A DNA stretch of 6,813 nucleotides from Acidimicrobiia bacterium (GTDB lineage Bacteria > Actinomycetota > Acidimicrobiia > IMCC26256 > JAENVU01). This document shows positions 1 through 5,547 of this stretch, in pieces; position 1 is the stretch's first letter, and every line of letters starts with the position of its first letter. Both the position numbers and the translations under genes were made by a program. The notes beneath the pieces were generated by a model. That model did not search any database, was not told where the DNA came from, and worked only from the letters and a program-made list of their open reading frames with translations. The DNA lies in NCBI GenBank assembly GCA_017882945.1, contig JADGON010000126.1:1-6813 (forward strand), read 5' to 3'.

Positions 1-188
1 AAAAGTGGGAATTGAGCCCCTTCGCTCGGACATGACCGAATGAGATACGACAAGAAGGTGGAAAAGGAACCGGCGATATTTGCGCGAATTACTCAAAGAC
101 GCCGGGACCTGTCGGCACGCAACAAACACCCCTGAGCACCGCGCAATGTTCTGGAATACATTCCGCGCCGTCCAGGGAAGGGCGGGCC
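1..188 (+). promoter_or_regulatory. 5' leader of the metalloprotease-like gene, with competing inverted repeats
   Basis: This non-coding stretch is visibly richer in A+T than the rest of the window. CCGGCG (70-75) can pair with CGCCGG (100-105) around a 24-nt loop that includes ACTCAAAG (91-98). GCCG (101-104), part of that right arm, can instead pair with CGGC (113-116). The two pairings exclude each other, as in riboswitch-like or attenuator leaders. Nearer the gene is a perfect short inverted repeat, GGAAT-AC-ATTCC (153-164), which could be an operator. A purine-rich stretch around 174-183 (AGGGAAGGG) precedes the ATG at 189 and serves as the ribosome binding site. I could not place a convincing -35/-10 pair and do not recognise a named RNA family. 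That this is a regulatory leader is inference. Confidence 0.3.
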
Positions 189-1391
189 ATGAAACAGCAG
201 CACCGAACGCGGGGATCCTCGCGGATCTTCGCCATGTTGGGCGTTGTCGCGCTGGCGGCGACGCTGAGTCCGGCGGTCGCCGCCGACGCGAGCATTCGCG
301 GTCATCACGGGGTTCGCGCGCCGCGAGATGCGCGTCCCGCGCCGGGCGTTCATCTTCCGACGAAGGCTCCGACCCGTGCGCCGTCCCGGCCGGTTGACCG
401 CCTCGACGGGGTCGTGTCGGAGGTCGATCCACTCGGCCCGCAGTCGCCCGGATCGGCCGGGCCCCCAACCACCTCACCCGTCGCCGCGGCTTCCGCGACC
501 CTTCTCGCCGCAGTCGCGGACTCCACTCCTCCGAGCGCGCCCACGCAGCTCAGCGCGCAGGCGCAGTCACTCTCGACGATCACCGCGAGCTGGACCCCGG
601 CCCAGGACCCGGAGTCGGGGATCAGCTCGTACGTCTTCGCCGTGGGCACCAACAGCTCCGGTAACGGAACCTCGCTGGCGAACGTGCGCTGGTGGCAGGT
701 CACGTACGCCACGAGCATCTCGGTCAACCTCTCGCTCGACCCGAGCCTGACGTACTACGTCTCGGTCTACGCGGTGAACGGCGCCGGACTGTCCAGCCCG
801 TTCGCCACCAGCAGCGGGGTGCGACCCACCGCTCCGGTGCTCGGCCAGCCCGGCAACGTGATGCAGCTGCGGTTCGCGGCGACGGGCCTTGACGCGAGCG
901 GGAACGCCACCACGGGTTGGACTGCTGATCAGACCGCGGTGATGAGCTCGTTCTTTACGAAGATGTACCCGCTTCTCGTGCAGCTGTACGGACCTCCGGC
1001 GGACAGCTACACGGTCACGGTGGTGCGCGACCTGAAGTACACGGGCAGCAACATCTTCATCCCGTCACTCGACGAGATCCACATGGCGGACGGCTTCTTC
1101 CCGCAGCTGTTCACCCACGAGCTCGTCCACGCGTTTCGCAACGACCATCTGCTGTCGAGCGATCAGAACTGGGCGTTCGACGCGACGCTCTCCGGGTTCG
1201 AGGAGAGCTTCGCCCAGGCGGTCAGCTACGACGCGATGAACCTCTACGTCGCGGCCTATCCCAATGACGCGATCGTTGCGGGCAACACGCTGTGGGGGTC
1301 GAGCAACGACTGGGACTACGACTTCCAGAACGTCCCCGAGCTGCGCGGGACGGACTTCTGGAGCGACGGTGGAGGCACCGGTCTTTACTGA
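189..1391 (+). CDS. Secreted FN3/gluzincin metalloprotease-like protein, N-terminal part (ends at in-frame TGA)
   Basis: The 400-residue product starts with a Sec-type signal peptide: basic residues to about 12, a hydrophobic core at 13-26, and likely cleavage after AVA at residue 31. A Pro/Ala-rich linker follows (about 39-107), then a fibronectin type III domain (about 112-214). A protease-like domain starts near 222 and carries HELVH at 310-314, the HExxH zinc motif. A glutamate pair, E338/E339 in FEESFA, is a plausible third zinc ligand of the gluzincin type. It is likely an exported zinc endopeptidase, but substrate and exact family are unknown. The reading frame ends in GTGLY-TGA inside the protease-like domain. 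The same frame reopens at once (LKYEMGAAA) into the feature at 1404, so this is the front half of one interrupted gene. The ATG at 189 fits the signal peptide and has a purine-rich site upstream. If made as it stands, the truncated protein keeps the zinc motif but loses the rest of the fold and all Ig-like repeats. Confidence 0.85.
   Translation: MKQQHRTRGSSRIFAMLGVVALAATLSPAVAADASIRGHHGVRAPRDARPAPGVHLPTKAPTRAPSRPVDRLDGVVSEVDPLGPQSPGSAGPPTTSPVAAASATLLAAVADSTPPSAPTQLSAQAQSLSTITASWTPAQDPESGISSYVFAVGTNSSGNGTSLANVRWWQVTYATSISVNLSLDPSLTYYVSVYAVNGAGLSSPFATSSGVRPTAPVLGQPGNVMQLRFAATGLDASGNATTGWTADQTAVMSSFFTKMYPLLVQLYGPPADSYTVTVVRDLKYTGSNIFIPSLDEIHMADGFFPQLFTHELVHAFRNDHLLSSDQNWAFDATLSGFEESFAQAVSYDAMNLYVAAYPNDAIVAGNTLWGSSNDWDYDFQNVPELRGTDFWSDGGGTGLY
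1389..1391 (+). other. In-frame TGA interrupting the metalloprotease-like gene (likely TGG to TGA)
   Basis: This TGA is codon 401 of a 1005-codon frame that is otherwise open from 189 to 3206. The flanking residues, GLY before and LKYEMGAAAIRKIE after, read as one continuous helix-rich segment. A tryptophan (TGG) here would give YWLKYE. The next base is C, the most leaky context known for TGA. TGA is used as a normal stop elsewhere in the window (the zur-like gene at 6010-6012 and the small secreted gene at 4392-4394), which argues against a changed genetic code. No ribosome binding site stands before the next ATG (1404), and a product starting there would have no signal peptide. Candidate explanations are a recent nonsense mutation, a base-calling error, or read-through. 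Confidence 0.8.
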
Positions 1392-1403
1392 CTCAAGTAC
1401 GAG

Positions 1404-3206
1404 ATGGGTGCCGCCGCGATCAGGAAGATCGAGATCGAGTCACCCGGCTTCTACCAGCGCTTCAACGCGGAGTACTACCGGCGCATCAACGCGAATCCGC
1501 AGACGGTGCGATCGAGCCGCGCGCTCATCGTCGACATCATCCAGACCCTGGTGCCGCAGATCGAAGGCACGCCCGCGAGCACCTGGGTGGACCGCCAGAA
1601 CATCTTCTACGCGCAGAACGTCTACGGCGAGAAGATCTTCCACCGGATCCAGGACTATCCGACGACGGACCTGTTCGCGTTCCAGGACCTGTACTTCCTG
1701 GACACCATGTCCTGCGGCAGCGAATGGGCCTGCTGGGACGGCCAGCAATGGCACTACCACCACCTGAACGGCGCCCAGGGGACCGGAAAGCTCCTCGACG
1801 CGGACGGCAACATCGTCTGGTCCGGCAGCCTGCTGATCCAACCCACGCAGAACCCGTCTGACGGGTACTTCGCGTTCGGCTACGCGCGCAAGGGCCTCAC
1901 CACGGCGTCGACCCTGCAGCCGTGGCCCGGCGGCAGCACCGACGACTACGTGATGAACCTGAACGCGCTCGGGCTGTACCGGTTCGAGAGCACGTTCACC
2001 GATCCCGCGACACAGGTCTCGACGACCAACAGCATCTACCGCGTGATGGGGTCGCAGCTGACGAACAACTTCAACGGTGTGTGGGGAGGCGTCCTCGGCC
2101 ACAAGAACGGGACGATCTATCTCAACCACGAGGGCTACCCCTCGGAGCCGGGCATCCCCGTCAGCCACGGCGCGTTCGCCGGGTCCCGCACCTGGACCGG
2201 AATCGCGAACGCGCGCACGGGTGGCCGGGACTCGGTGCCCGGCCGCGTGTTCGCCACGTTCGTCGACAGCGACACCGGCGCGACGTATCACGCCCAGCGC
2301 AACATCGACTACGGCAGCGCGAACGGCAACCAGATGTTCCTGTTCGACTTCAGCGGGAGCACCTCGACCGATCCCACCGCGCCGACCGTGACGCTGTCGG
2401 CTCCGAGTGCCGGAGCCACCGTCTCCGGGACCGTGACGGTCAGCGCCACCGCGTCCAGCAGCTCCGGCGTCGCGAAGGTCGAGTTCTACCTCGACACCAC
2501 CACCTTGATCGGCACATCCACGGCGAGCCCGTACTCGGTGAGCTGGAGCTCGAGCGCCCTCGTCCCGGGCAGCACGCACACGCTCACGGCCCGAGCCTTC
2601 GGTGGCGACGGTGAGATCTCGAGCTCACCGCCGACGACCGTCACGGTCAAGGACACCATCGCACCGACGGTCTCGATCAGCAGCCCGACGAGCGGGGCCA
2701 GGGTCTCGGGTTCAGTGACGATCACCGCAGCCGCGGCGGACAACGTCGGCGTCGCCAAGGTCGAGTTCTCCGTCGACGGCAAGCTGCTCGCCACGGATAC
2801 GTCGGGACCCTTCACCGCCGCGTGGAACGCCAACGCGGCGACGCTTGCGGCGCACACGCTCACGGCGAAGGCGTACGACCAGGCGGGAAACACGCAGACC
2901 GCTACGGTGTCGGTCACGGTGACGGACACGACGGCTCCGACCGTCGCGATCACGAAACCGGTGACCGGGACATCCGTGAGTCGAAGTACGAACGTTGCCA
3001 TCACCGCGTCGGCCGCCGATAACCGCGGCGTCGCCCGGGTCCAGTTCTACGTCAACAACGTGCTCAAGTGCACCGACTCGACGAGCCCGTACTCGTGCAT
3101 CTGGTCGGTTCCCTCGACCCGGAACGCGTCGTACGCGATCCGCGTGCGGGCGACGGATGCCAGCGGCAACTTCGCGGAGGCGACGGCCGCGGTCACCGCC
3201 CGGTAG
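1404..3206 (+). CDS. C-terminal part of the same protein: rest of protease-like domain plus three Ig-like repeats
   Basis: This frame encodes 600 residues from the first ATG after the TGA, but the coding signal starts right after the stop at 1392. Residues 1 to about 320 continue the upstream protease-like domain. They contain YQRFNAEYYRRIN, a small disulfide candidate (C104/C110) and a His-rich patch HYHH (117-120). Three Ig-like repeats of about 92 residues follow: roughly 324-416, 418-507 and 509-600. Each begins with APTV and carries a GVA(K/R)V(E/Q)F motif, as in the Big_7 family common on bacterial exported proteins. The last repeat has its own Cys pair (C556/C565). There is no sorting signal, anchor or C-terminal membrane helix, so the intact protein was probably released or held by its Ig-like domains. 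Lacking a signal peptide and its own ribosome binding site, this half is probably not a separate gene. It ends in TAG 3 bp before the convergent gene. Confidence 0.75.
   Translation: MGAAAIRKIEIESPGFYQRFNAEYYRRINANPQTVRSSRALIVDIIQTLVPQIEGTPASTWVDRQNIFYAQNVYGEKIFHRIQDYPTTDLFAFQDLYFLDTMSCGSEWACWDGQQWHYHHLNGAQGTGKLLDADGNIVWSGSLLIQPTQNPSDGYFAFGYARKGLTTASTLQPWPGGSTDDYVMNLNALGLYRFESTFTDPATQVSTTNSIYRVMGSQLTNNFNGVWGGVLGHKNGTIYLNHEGYPSEPGIPVSHGAFAGSRTWTGIANARTGGRDSVPGRVFATFVDSDTGATYHAQRNIDYGSANGNQMFLFDFSGSTSTDPTAPTVTLSAPSAGATVSGTVTVSATASSSSGVAKVEFYLDTTTLIGTSTASPYSVSWSSSALVPGSTHTLTARAFGGDGEISSSPPTTVTVKDTIAPTVSISSPTSGARVSGSVTITAAAADNVGVAKVEFSVDGKLLATDTSGPFTAAWNANAATLAAHTLTAKAYDQAGNTQTATVSVTVTDTTAPTVAITKPVTGTSVSRSTNVAITASAADNRGVARVQFYVNNVLKCTDSTSPYSCIWSVPSTRNASYAIRVRATDASGNFAEATAAVTAR
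2373..3203 (+). repeat. Three tandem Ig-like domain repeats (coding)
   Basis: Three copies of a repeat of about 92 codons lie end to end, at about 2373-2651, 2655-2924 and 2928-3203. Shared landmarks in each are APTV at the start, a GVA(K/R)V(E/Q)F strand in the middle, an aromatic or Trp near SP(Y/F) and W, and a closing (A/V)T(V/A)xVT strand. The copies have drifted at the DNA level, so this is an old domain duplication and not a recent expansion. Such repeats act as stalks or as sugar- or wall-binding modules on exported bacterial proteins. Confidence 0.75.
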
Positions 3207-3209
3207 CGC

Positions 3210-4277
3210 CTAGGACTTCTGGATGCTGAAGACCTGGCCGGTGGTCCAGTCGCCGACGAGGAGGGATCCGTCCGTGCGGAGCAACACGGGCCCGGGGCTC
3301 TTGAAGCCGGTCAGGAACGGTTCGGCGGCGCCGGTCGCTCGCGAGCCGTCGGCCGTGAGCGGCACGCGCAACACCGTGGCCTTGGTCCACTCCGCGACCA
3401 CGGCTGACGTACCGACCGCGGGGCCGAGCTGGCCCGTCACGATCGCGAGACCGCTCGCTGCCGCGTGCTTGTCCAGCACCGCGATCGGCTTCGCCACGCC
3501 CGTGCACGCCCTCCCGCCTTGCCCGTAGCAACCAGGGAAGCCCCACGACTGCCCGCGCCGGACCATCGAGAGCCAGTCGCCCGGCGTCTTGGTGCCGAGC
3601 TTGTCGCGCTGGTTCATGGTGACGAAGAGCTTGCTCGTGCCGGGGAAGTACGCGAGACCGATCGGCGCGCGGATCCCCTTGGCTTCGATGCGCAGGTCGG
3701 TGCCGTCGGGCTTGAACGAGACCACCGCAGCCGACCACTGCACCTTCGGCGTGCACGCGTCGCACGGTGCGGAGATGCCGAGCATGATCCGGCCATCGGG
3801 GGAGAGGGCCAGCCCGTTGTTCTCGCCGACGTTCGCCGGGAACGAGACGACCGTCCGTTGCGTCGCGAACGTGGCCCCGTTGAAGTCGCGGTACATCTCG
3901 ACCCTTTCGTTGGACGAGACGTAGAGGGAGCTCTGATACCAGAGCAGGCCGAGCGGGGTGTGGAGCGAGGAGATGACCCGCACGGGCGGCCCGCCCGACT
4001 GCGAGAGGAGAAAGACGCCGTCGTCGCCGCGGTCTTCGTACGCCGCAGTCGCGGCCCAGAGCCGGCCCTCGGGGTCCGTTGTCAGTGCCGCGACGTGCGC
4101 GAGCCCGGTCGTGTACACCGAGGCCGCCAGCCCGTTCGGCCCGCGTAGCCCGGCGCCGATGCTGACGAGGTTCGTCGGCGCGGCCGTGGCGCGCGAGGTG
4201 CTCGAGCTCGAGGCTCCGCTCGCACAGCTCGCGCCGAGCAGCACGACGACCACGAGGGTTGCGATGCGACGCGCCAT
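3210..4277 (-). CDS. Exported PQQ-type sugar/sorbosone dehydrogenase-like beta-propeller protein
   Basis: The product has 355 residues. The N-terminus (MARRIATLVVVVLLGASC) is a signal peptide with a near-lipobox at C18. The -3 position is G where L is usual, so either lipid anchoring or plain secretion is possible. The body consists of beta-propeller blades: TTDPEGRLWAA (about 66-76), LALSPDGRIMLGIS (156-169), GIRAPIGLAYFPGTSKLFVT (201-220), SWGFPGCYG (244-252) and LLRTDGSLLVGDW (332-344). A CDAC motif (C172/C175) and the pair C250/C258 match the cysteine layout of the sorbosone dehydrogenase-like family. Family members usually have a catalytic His just before the FGPDG-type strand; here the segment reads GENNGLALSPDG. 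The Arg-Asn-Pro motif reads R-A-P. Catalysis is therefore uncertain. ATG 4277 was chosen over the upstream TTG at 4310 because it starts the signal peptide and has AAGGAG on its strand (4294-4289), though 11 nt away. It converges on the metalloprotease-like gene with a 3-bp gap. Confidence 0.8.
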   Translation of the reverse strand: MARRIATLVVVVLLGASCASGASSSSTSRATAAPTNLVSIGAGLRGPNGLAASVYTTGLAHVAALTTDPEGRLWAATAAYEDRGDDGVFLLSQSGGPPVRVISSLHTPLGLLWYQSSLYVSSNERVEMYRDFNGATFATQRTVVSFPANVGENNGLALSPDGRIMLGISAPCDACTPKVQWSAAVVSFKPDGTDLRIEAKGIRAPIGLAYFPGTSKLFVTMNQRDKLGTKTPGDWLSMVRRGQSWGFPGCYGQGGRACTGVAKPIAVLDKHAAASGLAIVTGQLGPAVGTSAVVAEWTKATVLRVPLTADGSRATGAAEPFLTGFKSPGPVLLRTDGSLLVGDWTTGQVFSIQKS

Positions 4278-4305
4278 TGGTCGAAGCACTCCTTGGATGA
4301 TCCCG

Positions 4306-4355
4306 GCCAACGACGCGACTCCCGGGAGGGGGAGCCCGGGAGTCGCGTCATTGGC
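4306..4355 (-). terminator. Very long near-perfect hairpin without T-tract
   Basis: The arms GACGCGACTCCCGGG (4312-4326) and CCCGGGAGTCGCGTC (4335-4349) are perfect 15-bp complements around an 8-nt loop. After one C/A mismatch, GCCAA (4306-4310) pairs with TTGGC (4351-4355), giving 20 base pairs in all. No T-run follows on either strand, so it would be an 'I-shaped' terminator of the kind described for actinobacteria. It lies after the small secreted gene and only 11 nt before the ribosome binding site of the beta-propeller gene. It could therefore also attenuate read-through transcripts or shield them from decay. Confidence 0.6.
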
Positions 4356-4363
4356 GGTTGGGG

Positions 4364-4386
4364 GCTCGCGGCAGGGGTCCGCGAGC
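4364..4386 (-). terminator. Hairpin just after the small secreted gene
   Basis: GCTCGCGG (4364-4371) and CCGCGAGC (4379-4386) are perfect 8-bp complements around the 7-nt loop CAGGGGT. The hairpin begins 5 nt after the stop codon of the small - strand gene (stop at 4394-4392). It has no T-tract. With the larger hairpin at 4306-4355 it forms a tandem pair, which suggests strong isolation of the small gene from the beta-propeller gene. Confidence 0.5.
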
Positions 4387-4391
4387 TCTTC

Positions 4392-4604
4392 TCACATGTT
4401 CGGGCAGTTGGCGGCGTGGCCGGAGCCGGCCGCCGGTGCGGTCGATCCCGCCGCCGGGGCGGTCGTCGAGCCGGACGTCGACGAGGACGAGCTCGGCGTC
4501 TTGGTCGACGTCGAGCTGTCGGCCGCGTAGGCGGCCGCGCCGCCTCCGCCGATGACTGCGGCGGTGGCTACCGCCAGGACCGCCAGGGTGGGACGAAGCT
4601 TCAT
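4392..4604 (-). CDS. Small secreted Ser/Thr/Ala/Pro-rich protein with HAANCPNM tail
   Basis: This 70-residue product has no function I can name. Residues 1-27 form a clean signal peptide: MKLR, then a hydrophobic run, then AAAYAA with cleavage near residue 28. The mature part of about 42 residues is low-complexity, with DSSTSTKT, a serine run, and two AP-AAGS(T/G) units, and ends in SGHAANCPNM. The only Cys, the last His and the last Met lie within eight residues of the C-terminus, which could be a metal (for example copper) or thiol site; this is inference. The start is set by an excellent ribosome binding site: GAGGAGGT on the - strand (complement of ACCTCCTC, 4611-4618), which places AGGAGG 7 nt before the ATG. 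The frame can be read further upstream, but those residues have no ribosome binding site and would bury the signal peptide. It is transcribed away from the ParA-like gene and followed by two hairpins. Confidence 0.75.
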   Translation of the reverse strand: MKLRPTLAVLAVATAAVIGGGGAAAYAADSSTSTKTPSSSSSTSGSTTAPAAGSTAPAAGSGHAANCPNM

Positions 4605-4645
4605 GTGGGTACCTCCTCTCGCTCTCTTCGGGGAGCCACCACTCA

Positions 4646-4691
4646 AACCGTCCGGCGTAAGGCCACCTTCGGAGGCGCGTAAGAACCGTCC
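4646..4691 (-). promoter_or_regulatory. Nested direct repeats upstream of the small secreted gene
   Basis: On the + strand the order is AACCGTCC (4646-4653), GCGTAAG (4655-4661), GCGTAAG (4677-4683), AACCGTCC (4684-4691). The inner heptamers are 22 bp apart, two turns of the helix, so both face the same side of the DNA. Between them GCC-A-CC (4662-4667) can pair with GG-A-GGC (4671-4676) around TTC. The array sits 42-87 bp upstream of the ATG of the small gene, in the divergent region shared with the ParA-like gene. Direct repeats with this phasing are typical of response-regulator or similar activator sites; the binding protein is unknown. Confidence 0.4.
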
Positions 4692-4757
4692 AAGTCTTCG
4701 AGTGTGGCGCCCGGGTGCTCTGGGCGAGCGCATTGGCCGGTGAAGGCCGCGACTCGC

Positions 4758-4763
4758 TACGTT
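4758..4763 (+). promoter_or_regulatory. -10 box of a leaderless promoter for the ParA-like gene
   Basis: TACGTT fits the actinobacterial -10 consensus TANNNT. It is followed by exactly 6 nt and then ATG 4770, so transcription would start at or next to the A of the start codon. No Shine-Dalgarno sequence precedes that ATG, which agrees with leaderless translation. A weak -35 (TTGGCC, 4733-4738) is present at a long 19-bp spacing. Confidence 0.5.
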
Positions 4764-4769
4764 CCAGCG

Positions 4770-5369
4770 ATGATCGTGGTGGTCGCAGCACTCAAGGGTG
4801 GCGTCGGCAAGACGACGACGTCGGTGTACCTGTCAGCACTGGCCGCATCGAGCCGCCGCGAGGCGACCCTGGTCGACTCCGACCCGCAGGCCAGCGCGGC
4901 CGACTGGGTCGAGAACGCCGAGGACGACGCCTTCGAGCGCGTCACGCTCGTCGAGGCGCCGACCGAGCGGATGCTGACCAAGGCCCTCGACCGCATCGGA
5001 GACGAGGACACCGCCGTCGTCGACACCCCGCCGGGCAACGAGCGCCTGCTGGCGAAGGCGATCGACGCAGCCGATGCGATCATCATCCCGACGCGCATCG
5101 GCGGGGTCGAGACGGCCCGTGTCGAAGCGGTGTTGGAGCTGGTTCCGCGCCGGAAGCCGGTCGGGCTGGTGATCTGCTCGGCTCGCACGTACACGCGCGA
5201 CTACCAGGACGTCGTCGCCGCGTGGGTGGAAGCGGGCGTGCCGGTCTGGGGGAGCGTGCCCGAGCGCGTGGCGATCGCGGCGGGCCCCGAGGAATACCTC
5301 TCCTTCGACGGACTCGAGTCCTACCGCTCGGTCTGGCGCCGCGCGCAGCGCGCGGTCCGCGAGGGGTAG
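4770..5369 (+). CDS. Orphan ParA/MinD-family ATPase
   Basis: The product has 199 residues and belongs to the ParA/MinD/Mrp (SIMIBI) P-loop ATPases. The deviant Walker A motif is KGGVGKTT at 9-16, with signature lysine K9 and catalytic K14. The A' motif is VDSDPQASA (35-43) and Walker B is VVDTPPG (83-89). There is no N-terminal DNA-binding helix-turn-helix, and the length matches the short ParA forms found in plasmid partition, VirC1-like and cargo-positioning systems. No ParB-like partner or parS-like array is visible nearby. Its job may therefore be positioning of some other cargo, or the partner lies elsewhere. ATG 4770 was chosen because the beta-strand leading to the P-loop starts there and a -10 box lies at leaderless distance. 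The frame extends upstream to 4704, but the extra 22 residues look non-coding. It is divergent from the small secreted gene and in tandem with the Fur-family gene 178 bp downstream. Confidence 0.85.
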   Translation: MIVVVAALKGGVGKTTTSVYLSALAASSRREATLVDSDPQASAADWVENAEDDAFERVTLVEAPTERMLTKALDRIGDEDTAVVDTPPGNERLLAKAIDAADAIIIPTRIGGVETARVEAVLELVPRRKPVGLVICSARTYTRDYQDVVAAWVEAGVPVWGSVPERVAIAAGPEEYLSFDGLESYRSVWRRAQRAVREG

Positions 5370-5373
5370 CGAG

Positions 5374-5403
5374 TCCCCTGCCGGTCTCCGCCGGTGCGGG
5401 GGA
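5374..5403 (+). terminator. Hairpin after the ParA-like gene
   Basis: TCCCC (5374-5378) pairs with GGGGA (5399-5403) and CCGG (5381-5384) with CCGG (5391-5394), around the loop TCTCCG with a small internal bulge. It starts 4 nt after the stop codon and has no T-tract. It would separate the ParA-like gene from the Fur-family gene, which has its own promoter. Confidence 0.4.
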
Positions 5404-5486
5404 GTGGCACGAGTACGCGATCTTCCCCGGGTGACCGCGTCGACATTGCGGGTCTTCGCGACCACGCGTGCCCCGCTCTGACTTCG

Positions 5487-5503
5487 GGAATCGTTCTTAT
5501 TCC
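5487..5503 (+). promoter_or_regulatory. Candidate operator upstream of the Fur-family gene
   Basis: GGAAT (5487-5491) and ATTCC (5499-5503) form a perfect palindrome with a 7-bp centre. This is an A+T-rich island in GC-rich DNA, about the size of a Fur-family box. It lies 45-61 bp upstream of the predicted transcription start at 5548. A further ATTC (5507-5510) follows at once. Autoregulation by the encoded repressor is plausible, but the sequence does not clearly match the actinobacterial Zur box. Confidence 0.3.
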
Positions 5504-5535
5504 TACATTCACGGTCGGGCCGGAATGCTGTGGCG

Positions 5536-5541
5536 TACACT
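5536..5541 (+). promoter_or_regulatory. -10 box of a leaderless promoter for the Fur-family gene
   Basis: TACACT matches TANNNT and is followed by exactly 6 nt (CCGAAC) and GTG 5548. This is the same geometry as at the ParA-like gene. It implies that the mRNA begins at the GTG and that the in-frame GTG at 5530, which lies upstream of the -10 box, is not the start. No convincing -35 was found at 16-19 bp. Confidence 0.5.
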
Positions 5542-5547
5542 CCGAAC

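Noticed and set aside
50..85. FliA/sigma-28-like promoter (GGCGATAT)
   Set aside because: The match to GCCGATAA is partial and no TAAA lies about 15 bp upstream.
80..397. Open frame of 105 codons on the + strand overlapping the signal peptide
   Set aside because: The translation is Arg/Ser-rich without motifs, and the overlapping frame from 189 has a clear signal peptide and ribosome binding site.
1389..1430. Selenocysteine insertion at the TGA
   Set aside because: I see no hairpin right after the TGA of the bacterial SECIS type. The expected residue in this context is aromatic, and no selenium genes are in the window.
1440..2579. Long open frame of 379 codons on the - strand
   Set aside because: It lies opposite the metalloprotease/Ig frame, is Arg/Val/Gly-rich with no domain-like pattern, and is the usual mirror frame of high-GC coding DNA.
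4278..4310. Upstream TTG start for the propeller protein
   Set aside because: It would put 11 residues before the signal peptide, run into the long hairpin, and ignore the AAGGAG before ATG 4277.
4704..4769. Upstream start for the ParA-like gene (22 extra residues)
   Set aside because: The extra residues match no ParA N-terminus, and the -10 box at 4758-4763 would fall inside the coding region.
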